Shown piece after piece: positions 33,704-40,758 of a DNA stretch of 64,000 bases. The stretch is from Clostridiales bacterium. GTDB lineage: Bacteria; Bacillota; Clostridia; Oscillospirales; Acutalibacteraceae. The first letter of the stretch is position 1. Each line of letters begins with the position of its first letter. The notes beneath the pieces were generated by a model. The model was not told where the DNA came from. It made no database searches and saw nothing but the letters and a program-made list of their open reading frames with translations. A program made the position numbers and the translations under genes. The stretch spans positions 62,001 to 126,000 of the forward strand of contig DXXG01000007.1 of the NCBI GenBank assembly GCA_019416455.1. Direction: 5' to 3'.

Positions 33704-33908
33704 ATAGCGACAATGCCGTCACAGCGTTTCGGAAAAAAGGCCACTCCTAAAAGCCTGCGGCACGTCTCCATCTTGACCAGGCATTTTCGCCCAGACTATT
33801 TACTTTATTTAATACCACACCTGCGGTGGACAGGTCGCGCCCTGGGCAGCGGGCTTCGCACCCACCGTTCTATACACCAGCACACGTCGGCGTCGCTATG
33901 AGGTATTT
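33704..33908 (-). ncRNA. Candidate structured leader RNA upstream of the SGNH–SLH gene
   Basis: An extended -10 (TGC-TATAAT, 33914–33919) starts a transcript of about 200 bases. Its ends pair: ATAGCGAC-GCCG at the 5' side (33888–33899) with CGGC-ATT-GTCGCTAT at the 3' side (33704–33718). Inside, several hairpins are visible (ACCTG/CAGGT, GGGC/GCCT, GTC-loop-GAC with ATGGA in the loop). The structure closes about 35 bases before the start codon. I could not match it to a riboswitch class known to me. It could be a cis regulator or an independent small RNA. Confidence 0.45.
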
Positions 33909-34027
33909 TAATTATTATAGCATACAAATTCTTATTTTCCATCCCCTGTACTTGGAATAAATTGGATAAATTTTCTTGTTTTTCTTTTGCCAGAAAGCCG
34001 GATCCTTCTTAATTTTCAGAAAGGGTA

Positions 34028-34056
34028 TTGCGCTATTCGCACCGGCAGAGTATAAT
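34028..34056 (+). promoter_or_regulatory. Promoter of the antiporter leader
   Basis: TTGCGC (34028–34033) and TATAAT (34051–34056) with a 17-base spacer, so transcription should begin near 34063. Confidence 0.65.
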
Positions 34057-34057
34057 A

Positions 34058-34161
34058 GTTTCCACGGGAATGAAGTGCTCCCTTGGGAAACCTAAACCGC
34101 TTTTTAAGCTGATGACTTCTGCGAGACATTCTATTTTTCGCAGAAAGGCATCAGCTTTTTT
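34058..34161 (+). ncRNA. Candidate ion-responsive riboswitch/attenuator before the antiporter gene
   Basis: A first hairpin pairs GTTTCC (34058–34063) with GGAAAC (34086–34091) and GGGA with TCCC inside. After the single strand CTAAACCGC comes a strong terminator, AAGCTGATG/CATCAGCTT with inner TTCTGCG/CGCAGAA and TTTTTT (34106–34161), just before the ribosome site. Sodium and lithium riboswitch classes are known upstream of antiporters, and size and placement fit such a switch. I cannot assign a class from memory. The 5' arm may start at or before the mapped +1. Confidence 0.55.
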
Positions 34162-34182
34162 GCGTCCTAAGGAGGAAAAATC

Positions 34183-35388
34183 ATGTTGACATCTCTGGCG
34201 TTCATCTTTCTGGTGGGATTGGCCATGGCGGCTATCTGCCAGCGTCTGAAACTGCCCCGGATCATCGGAATGCTTGTGACCGGCATCGTTCTGGGGCCCT
34301 ACGTACTGGATCTGCTGGACCCCTCTATTCTGTCCATCTCCGCGGAACTGCGGCAGATGGCTCTGATCATCATCCTGCTGAAAGCGGGACTGTCCCTGAA
34401 TCTGGCCGACCTGAAAAAAGTGGGCCGTCCCGCCGTTCTCATGGCCTGCGTACCTGCCAGCTGTGAGATCCTTGGATTCGTTCTGTTCGCCCCCCTGGTG
34501 CTGGGGATCACCCGCACAGAGGCAGCTGTCATGGGCTCGGTGTTGGCAGCGGTATCGCCGGCAGTGGTGGTACCGCGAATGGTCCAGCTGATGGAGAGCA
34601 AATACGGCACCGGCAAAAGTATCCCCCAGCTCATCATGGCGGGGGCATCCTGTGATGACATTTTCGTCATCGTGCTGTTCTCCACTTTCGTGGGAATGGC
34701 TCAGGGAGGCAGCGCTAACCTGATGGATCTGGCCTCTATCCCTGTCTCCATCGTTCTTGGCATTCTTCTGGGAGCTGCCGCTGGGTTTCTCTTGAGCCTG
34801 TTTTTCGAGACCGCCTACGCTCACAAGCACTACGTGCGAAACAGCATGAAAGTCATCGTGGTGCTGGGGACCGCCTTTCTGCTGATGGCCGTGGAGACAT
34901 GGCTGGAAGGGATCGTCTCCCTGTCTGGTTTGCTGGCAGTGATGAGTATGGCCTGTGTTATCAAACTGAAAAGCGCCCCCTCTGTATCCTTCCGACTTTC
35001 GGAAAAATTCGGAAAACTATGGCTGGCTGCGGAAGTGATCCTGTTCGTTCTCGTGGGTGCCGCTGTGGATATCCGCTATACCCTGGACGCGGGCATCGCT
35101 GCTGTGGGGATGATTCTGATCGCTTTGGCGTTCCGTTGTGTGGGCGTGACCCTCTGCCTGCTAAAAACTCCCTTAAATAAAAAAGAGCGGCTGTTCTGTA
35201 TGATCGCCTATCTGCCCAAAGCCACTGTGCAAGCGGCTATCGGCTCTGTCCCCCTGGCCATGGGCCTGCCCTGCGGTCAGATTGTACTCTCCGTAGCAGT
35301 ATTAGCCATTCTCATCACAGCGCCTTTGGGGGCTATTGGCATGGATGCCACTTACAAAAAACTCCTCACTTTGGAGGAGAACGCCTGA
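34183..35388 (+). CDS. Cation:proton antiporter (CPA/KefB-type membrane domain)
   Basis: A 401-residue integral membrane protein with about twelve hydrophobic segments. It has the KLPRIIGMLVTGIVLGPYVL entry seen in CPA-type antiporters and a central GASCDDIFVIVL segment, where the Asp-Asp pair is the expected ion/proton site. No C-terminal TrkA-N or regulatory domain is attached. It would exchange Na+ or K+ for H+ across the cell membrane. AAGGAGG precedes ATG 34183. The leader terminator suggests control by transcript elongation. A shared terminator follows. Confidence 0.9.
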   Translation: MLTSLAFIFLVGLAMAAICQRLKLPRIIGMLVTGIVLGPYVLDLLDPSILSISAELRQMALIIILLKAGLSLNLADLKKVGRPAVLMACVPASCEILGFVLFAPLVLGITRTEAAVMGSVLAAVSPAVVVPRMVQLMESKYGTGKSIPQLIMAGASCDDIFVIVLFSTFVGMAQGGSANLMDLASIPVSIVLGILLGAAAGFLLSLFFETAYAHKHYVRNSMKVIVVLGTAFLLMAVETWLEGIVSLSGLLAVMSMACVIKLKSAPSVSFRLSEKFGKLWLAAEVILFVLVGAAVDIRYTLDAGIAAVGMILIALAFRCVGVTLCLLKTPLNKKERLFCMIAYLPKATVQAAIGSVPLAMGLPCGQIVLSVAVLAILITAPLGAIGMDATYKKLLTLEENA

Positions 35389-35402
35389 CCCCCCATACAC
35401 GA

Positions 35403-35444
35403 AAAACCGCCGATCACTCTGCTGTCAGAGGCCGGCGGTTTTCT
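35403..35444. terminator. Bidirectional intrinsic terminator
   Basis: AAAAACCGCCG and CGGCGGTTTTC arms enclose a CTCTG/CAGAG inner stem, between the convergent antiporter and methyltransferase genes. Confidence 0.87.
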
Positions 35445-35466
35445 TCTATGTGGTATGGATGTGGAA

Positions 35467-36177
35467 TCAGGATATTTTTTTCAACAGCAGATGATGATAA
35501 AACGCCACTTCACGGAAAGGAGAGCGCTCCTCCACCTGAGTTTCTAAAAGAAACATATCATTCAGCCAGCTTTCTTTCTCTTTGAACTCATTGCGCTGCA
35601 AGCCAAAAAAAGTCCGGATCCCATAAACATGGTCTATCTGAAACCGTCCGGAAAGATACCCATCCAGTTCTTCACGATCATACTCACGGATCTGCCCGAA
35701 ATTTTCGGAAATGGTGTCCTCCCCCCGGAGCAAGGCCATGGCTGCGGCAGTATCGTTCTCAAATACCGCTTTCTGCATCACCTTTCCCAGTTTGTTGTGC
35801 TTCACAAGGGACAATTCACCCTGCTCTTTTAGCAGCCGGTGAAATTGCGTCAAAAGCCCTTCCCGGTCCTGCACGTACTCCAGCACATTATGACACAAAA
35901 TGACGTCAAAGGATTTTTCCGGCAGCGAAGCAAGCCACCGGGCGTCTCCCTCCACTTGACAATATGAGTCTTGCCCCACCTGAAACGTCAGCATGTCCCG
36001 ATTGGGTTCCACAGCAACGACGCGATTCTTTTTCGCAAGATGAGCCGCTGTCAGTCCAAAACCACTGCCAAAGTCCAAAATATCTTTTCCTTGGTACTCC
36101 AAATGATTCCACAAAAGCATATAAAACAATTTTCCCCAGGGAGCGTTTACAGTTCTCCAATACGCGGGTATATTCAT
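35467..36177 (-). CDS. Class I SAM-dependent methyltransferase
   Basis: A 236-residue methyltransferase: motif I ILDFGSGFG near 34–42, AVEPN (acidic ribose contact), EGDARWL and VILCHNVLEYV. Substrate unknown. ATG 36177 follows AAAGAGG at seven bases. An upstream frame beginning near 36199 reads MNKKEAFHEY and would join TVNAPWGKL if one C of CCC were absent, so the annotated N-terminus may be shortened by an indel. Codon use and flanks are more AT-rich than neighbouring genes, and the 147-base upstream gap shows no clear motif. Confidence 0.85.
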   Translation of the reverse strand: MNIPAYWRTVNAPWGKLFYMLLWNHLEYQGKDILDFGSGFGLTAAHLAKKNRVVAVEPNRDMLTFQVGQDSYCQVEGDARWLASLPEKSFDVILCHNVLEYVQDREGLLTQFHRLLKEQGELSLVKHNKLGKVMQKAVFENDTAAAMALLRGEDTISENFGQIREYDREELDGYLSGRFQIDHVYGIRTFFGLQRNEFKEKESWLNDMFLLETQVEERSPFREVAFYHHLLLKKIS

Positions 36178-36324
36178 GAAAAGCCTCTTTCTTATTCATT
36201 GTTTGCGCATCATACGACAATAAAGGTTAAAAGCTTTACGAAGTATCTATAATCCACTATTTTTCTGGATATATCATTTTCAATGATGTAAAGTAAAATT
36301 GCTTTCATCCACTGTCATTAGTGC

Positions 36325-38187
36325 TTAAACACGCTTCAACGGGAAATACACGGAATAAGCCTCATATCCCACCTGGTAGAGAGGGATAAAACGGATGCCC
36401 CGCTCCTGGCCCACAGTCTTGAAGGTGTCCCGCCAGGCGCCCCATTCCCGTTCTCCGTCGTGAACGAGAACGCTGGCAGCGTCCCCTTCCACCACCAACT
36501 GACGTTCCTCCTCGCACAGACCTGCCAAGGTCACAGGACCGTACAGGAACGCCACGGTGTCAGGGTCTTCCGGAAGGCTCCAAGTAGTGATGCCCATGGG
36601 CATTTCCATACGGACCACATCCCCGTTCTGCCACACACGACGCAGGGAAACGAATCCACTACCCGGTTTGACCCTCACTTCTTCCCCATCGTTAACAGTG
36701 ACCACAGCCTCACCTTGGACCCACCAAGGTGTCCGAAGATTCAGGGTGAACTCTACCGGAGCATCTGTCTCCACGGTGATGACCTCCGCCCGACAGTCGG
36801 GATGGTGAGGGTACTTGGCTGTGTTCTCGTGGATATTCTGCCGAGCGCTGGAAGTACTGGAAAGATGGAAGCTCCCCGTAAGGGTGTCCCGGGTCATGGA
36901 AAGACGTACCGGCTGCCCCTTCACTTCCACCTTTGCGGTAAAATTGAAATACTGGGCCAGATACAGTTCCTCCCCCTCCTGGTAGAGAATGTCCCGTTCC
37001 CAGGAAGAATTCCCCTGGACCAGGGTACCGTGGCAGCAGAAAAAGTCGTTGGTCTCGCTGGCCCAGCCTTTTTTAGAACCAGGGGCCAGGGGCAGGAAAT
37101 AGGTGAGCAACCCTTCGTCAGGAGTGTCGTAATGCTGGCCGTTGGTCTTGAACCGCTGCCAGTAAGCCTGGGCCATCAAACCGTTGTAGATACCCATTTC
37201 AATGTAGTCGGCATAGCGGGCATCTTTGGTCCACCGGAACAGGTAGTCCGCAAGACGGAGCATGTTGTACACGGTGCAGTATTCTTGGTTCTTGTCCCCC
37301 AGCCGCGCTCCCAGGAATCCTTTGGCGGACCAGACTTCACCACTTGTTTGACCGCCGGTGGCGTACTGGCCCCGCTGATCCACCGCCAGTTTCCAATAGG
37401 CTTCCACGATATCCCGCCAGCGCTGCTCCCCGGTAACTTCATAGGCTCTGGCGCAGCCCAGGACCTCCGGAATGGTGGTATTGGCGTGCATGTTGGTGAG
37501 CACATCCTTCCCCTCCAAGAGAGGATCGAACAGACGGTGACGGTAGTAGCGGTCCATCAATTCCCGATACTTGTCCTTGCCTGTGTGGTCCAACAGCTGG
37601 ACCCAGATCTCCAACATGCCTCCTGTTTCAAAGTCCAGGATATCGTCAAACTGTTCCCGGGTAAACGTGCCGGACCACTGATAGAACCAATCCGCGAAAC
37701 GGTCGGCCACTTCCAGAGCTTCCTGATTTCCCGCCAGCTCGTACATGTCCACCAGACCCATAAAGGTCTTGTGGAGGTTGTACTGGGGCGCCCAGACCTG
37801 TTTGCCCCGGGCGATCCAGTGGAGGTATTTCTCCGGGATGGAACCTGCCCACTGGCCGCCGTTCTCTTCCTGGCAAAGGGCCAACTCATGGACAATGGCG
37901 TCCGCCTTGGCTTTGATTTCCCCGTCCCCCGTTGCGTGATACCGCATGGCTGCCGCGGAAAGCCAATGACCCAGAAAATGCCCTCGAAGCTGGCAAGCCT
38001 GAGCTTCCCACCCCCCGTGAATGCCCTCCGGCAAATAAGGCGTGGTAAACCGGCCCGCTTCCAATTCAAAATTCAGCAGCAGGTTTTCCGATTTCAGATC
38101 CATCATATACTTGCGGTTCCGGCGTTCCCGGCGAAGAAGTTCTTCTTCCCGCAGGGTCATGTCCGGACCCCAAATATTTTTCAACAT
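36325..38187 (-). CDS. GH127 family beta-L-arabinofuranosidase (DUF1680)
   Basis: A 620-residue cytosolic glycosidase with no signal peptide. The (alpha/alpha)6 barrel occupies about 15–430 and beta-sandwich domains follow. GH127 hallmarks are EYCTVYNMLRLADYLF and the zinc-thiolate motif FFCCHGT, whose Cys acts as nucleophile in characterised members. These enzymes remove beta-L-arabinofuranose from arabino-oligosaccharides or hydroxyproline glycans. ATG 38187 follows AAAGGTGGAG; the longer frame starts at an unsupported TTG. Divergent from the GH3 gene across a 236-base promoter region. Confidence 0.92.
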   Translation of the reverse strand: MLKNIWGPDMTLREEELLRRERRNRKYMMDLKSENLLLNFELEAGRFTTPYLPEGIHGGWEAQACQLRGHFLGHWLSAAAMRYHATGDGEIKAKADAIVHELALCQEENGGQWAGSIPEKYLHWIARGKQVWAPQYNLHKTFMGLVDMYELAGNQEALEVADRFADWFYQWSGTFTREQFDDILDFETGGMLEIWVQLLDHTGKDKYRELMDRYYRHRLFDPLLEGKDVLTNMHANTTIPEVLGCARAYEVTGEQRWRDIVEAYWKLAVDQRGQYATGGQTSGEVWSAKGFLGARLGDKNQEYCTVYNMLRLADYLFRWTKDARYADYIEMGIYNGLMAQAYWQRFKTNGQHYDTPDEGLLTYFLPLAPGSKKGWASETNDFFCCHGTLVQGNSSWERDILYQEGEELYLAQYFNFTAKVEVKGQPVRLSMTRDTLTGSFHLSSTSSARQNIHENTAKYPHHPDCRAEVITVETDAPVEFTLNLRTPWWVQGEAVVTVNDGEEVRVKPGSGFVSLRRVWQNGDVVRMEMPMGITTWSLPEDPDTVAFLYGPVTLAGLCEEERQLVVEGDAASVLVHDGEREWGAWRDTFKTVGQERGIRFIPLYQVGYEAYSVYFPLKRV

Positions 38188-38264
38188 TTTCCAACTCCAC
38201 CTTTCCAAAAACTCTTTGATCCCATTTTACACGAAATCAACGGAAAGGCAACCGCTTTTTCTCT

Positions 38265-38304
38265 CCTATACCGCCTCAAGAGTAAAATGCACAAAAATCG
38301 TGCA
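38265..38304 (-). promoter_or_regulatory. Promoter and operator-like dyad of the GH127 gene
   Basis: On the minus strand TTGTGC (38289–38294) and TATAGG (38265–38270) with an 18-base spacer. The -35 lies within the dyad TGCAC-N7-GTGCA (38288–38304), a possible regulator site. Confidence 0.45.
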
Positions 38305-38332
38305 AACACTCTAAATTATAACTTTTATCTCC

Positions 38333-38375
38333 TTGGCATCTTGTGGGTTTTATGGTATGATTAAGAAGTTAACTT
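38333..38375 (+). promoter_or_regulatory. Promoter and palindrome of the GH3 gene
   Basis: TTGGCA (38333–38338) and TATGAT (38356–38361) with a 17-base spacer. The palindrome AAGTTAACTT (38366–38375) sits at the expected start of transcription, as would a repressor site. A similar AAGTTTAACTT occurs at the GH51 promoter. Confidence 0.55.
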
Positions 38376-38423
38376 TTAAATATATCCTATGTTTTTCCAC
38401 ATCATTGCCTAAGGAGGAACACT

Positions 38424-40649
38424 ATGTCGGAAACCACTTTTAAATTGTATCAAAACTCTAACGGACCTGAGATCGGCACAGCTTCAGCGCCGGTCATAGA
38501 ACAGGATGGCCTATACTTTAAAGACTTGGCAAGGACCGGTGAATTGCTCCCCTACGAGGACTGGCGTTTAGACGCCGACACACGAGCCAAAGACCTGGCT
38601 TCCCGGCTGAGTGTGGAAGAAATCGCCGGGCTGATGATGTACTCTCCCCACCAGATGGTGCCCGCTTTGCCAGGCGGACCTTTTTCCGCCACCTACGGCG
38701 GGAAATCCTTCCCGGAAAGCGGGAAAGACCCCTGGGATCTCTCAGACCAGCAAGTCCTGCTTTTGGAGCGGGACCACATCCGCCATGTGCTGGCTATGAA
38801 ACTGCAAAGCGCGGAAGTAGCCGCCAAATGGAGCAACAACATACAGCGGGCCGCAGAAGAACTTCCCTGGGGCATCCCAGTGAACGTGTCCAGTGACCCC
38901 CGGCACGGCGCTTCCCAGGCAGGAGCCGAATTCAAAAGCGACGGCAGCGATGTCTCCAAATGGCCCGAGGGCCTGGGCATTGCCGCCACTTTCTCCCCCC
39001 AAGTGTGCCGAGAACTGGGAGAAGCCATCTCAAAAGAATACCGAGCTTTGGGCATCACCACAGCCCTTTCTCCCCAGGTAGACCTGGCCACTGAGCCCCG
39101 GTGGATGCGCTTCGAGGACACCTTTGGCACCAATCCGGACCAGGTGACCGAGCTTGGGAAAATCTACTGCGACAGCTTGCAGACCACCCAAGGCAGCCCG
39201 GACGGCTGGGGAAAGGATAGCGTATGCGCCATGGCAAAGCACTGGCCCGGGGGCGGCCCCTGTGAAGGCGGCCGGGACGCCCACTACGCTTTCGGCAAAT
39301 ACGCCGTGTATCCGGGGGATAATTTCAAGGACCATTTGCGTCCCTTCCTGGAAGGCGCTTTCCAGCTGGACGGCCCTACCAAGTCTGTTTCCGCCGTCAT
39401 GCCTTACTATACCGTTTCCTGGGACCGAGACGTAAAAAACGGCAAGAACGTAGGCAACTCTTACAGCGAGTATCTCATCAAAGACTTGCTGCGCCACACC
39501 TACCACTATGAGGGGATCGTCTGCACCGACTGGGGCATCACCGGGGATCCCGCGCCTGTGATCGACTCCTTTGGCAGCCGATGCTTCGGGGTCGAGGATC
39601 TCACCGAGGCCCAACGCCATCTGCTGGCCATTGAGAACGGTGTAGACCAGTTCGGCGGCAACAGCAACATTGTGCCCATTCTGGAAGCCTACCAGCTAGG
39701 CTGCGAAAAGTACGGGGAAAAAGCCATGCGGGCTAGGATGGAGGAATCCGCTGTACGTCTGCTGAAGAACATCTTCCGGTGTGGTCTCTTCGAGAACCCC
39801 TATCTGGACCCAGAGGAGAGCAAGGCGATCGTGGGCTGTGAAAAGCTGGCCCAGGCCGGTTACCAGGCCCAGCTCCAATCTGTGGTCATGGTGAAGAATC
39901 AGCAGGTCCTGCCCATCCCGGATAAGAAAAAGGTGTACATCCCCACCCGGAAGATCAAGGCCCGGAAAAACTTCTTCCGTGGCATGGACCCAGAGCGGGA
40001 GGTAGTCCCGGCGGAGAAAAGCCTGGTGAAAAAATACTATCAATGGGTGGACGCCCCTGAAGATGCGGACTTTGCCCTAGTGTTTATCGAGAGCCCTCTG
40101 TCCGACGGTTATTCCCAGGAGGACGCGGATCAAGGCGGCAACGGCTACGTGCCTGTGTCCCTCCAGTATCGGCCCTATGTGGCCGAGCACGCCCGGGAAG
40201 TAAGCGTGGCCGGGGGAGATTTCCGGGAGAACTTCACTAACCGGAGTTACAAGGGTAAAACCGGCACTGCTGCCAATGAATCTGACTTAGACTTGGTACT
40301 GGACACCAAAGCCGCCATGGGAGACAAGCCAGTGATCGTCTGCCTGCGAATGCACAATCCCACGGTGCTCTCTGAGCTGGAGCCTTCCGCAGACAGCATC
40401 CTCATCGACTTCGGCGTGCAGACTCAAGCCATTTTCGACCTGGTGTCCGGAAAAGCCGAACCTTCCGGTCTGCTGCCGGTAGAACTGCCCGCCAACATGG
40501 AGACCGTGGAACGCCACTGTGAGGACCGCCCCTTTGACATGGAAGTGTACGTGGACCAGGCGGGAAATGCCTACGGCTACGCCTTTGGCCTGAACTGGAA
40601 CGGCGTCATCCAGGATGAGCGGGTCACCCGCTACCCCAAACGGAAGTAA
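38424..40649 (+). CDS. GH3 family glycoside hydrolase
   Basis: A 741-residue cytosolic glycosidase. The TIM-barrel half shows PWGIPVNVSSDPRHG and AMAKHWPGGGP, and the nucleophile Asp is expected in IVCTDWGITGD. The C-terminal alpha/beta sandwich follows (VMVKNQQVLPIP, IDFGVQTQAIFDLVSG, GLLPVELP). Family members act as beta-glucosidase, beta-xylosidase or alpha-arabinofuranosidase; sequence alone does not separate these. AAGGAGG precedes ATG 38424. It is cotranscribed with the GH63-like gene 109 bases downstream and fits intracellular processing of hemicellulose oligosaccharides. Confidence 0.92.
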   Translation: MSETTFKLYQNSNGPEIGTASAPVIEQDGLYFKDLARTGELLPYEDWRLDADTRAKDLASRLSVEEIAGLMMYSPHQMVPALPGGPFSATYGGKSFPESGKDPWDLSDQQVLLLERDHIRHVLAMKLQSAEVAAKWSNNIQRAAEELPWGIPVNVSSDPRHGASQAGAEFKSDGSDVSKWPEGLGIAATFSPQVCRELGEAISKEYRALGITTALSPQVDLATEPRWMRFEDTFGTNPDQVTELGKIYCDSLQTTQGSPDGWGKDSVCAMAKHWPGGGPCEGGRDAHYAFGKYAVYPGDNFKDHLRPFLEGAFQLDGPTKSVSAVMPYYTVSWDRDVKNGKNVGNSYSEYLIKDLLRHTYHYEGIVCTDWGITGDPAPVIDSFGSRCFGVEDLTEAQRHLLAIENGVDQFGGNSNIVPILEAYQLGCEKYGEKAMRARMEESAVRLLKNIFRCGLFENPYLDPEESKAIVGCEKLAQAGYQAQLQSVVMVKNQQVLPIPDKKKVYIPTRKIKARKNFFRGMDPEREVVPAEKSLVKKYYQWVDAPEDADFALVFIESPLSDGYSQEDADQGGNGYVPVSLQYRPYVAEHAREVSVAGGDFRENFTNRSYKGKTGTAANESDLDLVLDTKAAMGDKPVIVCLRMHNPTVLSELEPSADSILIDFGVQTQAIFDLVSGKAEPSGLLPVELPANMETVERHCEDRPFDMEVYVDQAGNAYGYAFGLNWNGVIQDERVTRYPKRK

Positions 40650-40758
40650 GGGGCTCCACTGCTTTTGAAAAAGGCCGCCGGGCCAGCCGGTCAGCCTCTT
40701 TAATGCCAGAACAATATAAAAAGCGCCGCGTCCGCGGCAGGATAACGGAGGGAACTTT

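Noticed and set aside
33704..33908. 6S RNA as the identity of the structured region
   Set aside because: Length and closing stem fit, but I could not recognise a long hairpin with a central open bubble, and the RNA runs straight into a coding leader.
35906..36220. 104-codon minus-strand frame overlapping the methyltransferase start as a separate gene
   Set aside because: Only its first ten codons look protein-like, apparently the displaced N-terminus of the methyltransferase; the rest is an out-of-frame reading.
36460..38364. 634-codon plus-strand frame opposite the GH127 gene
   Set aside because: Antisense shadow rich in His/Pro/Gln, lacking any domain; GH127 on the minus strand has catalytic motifs.
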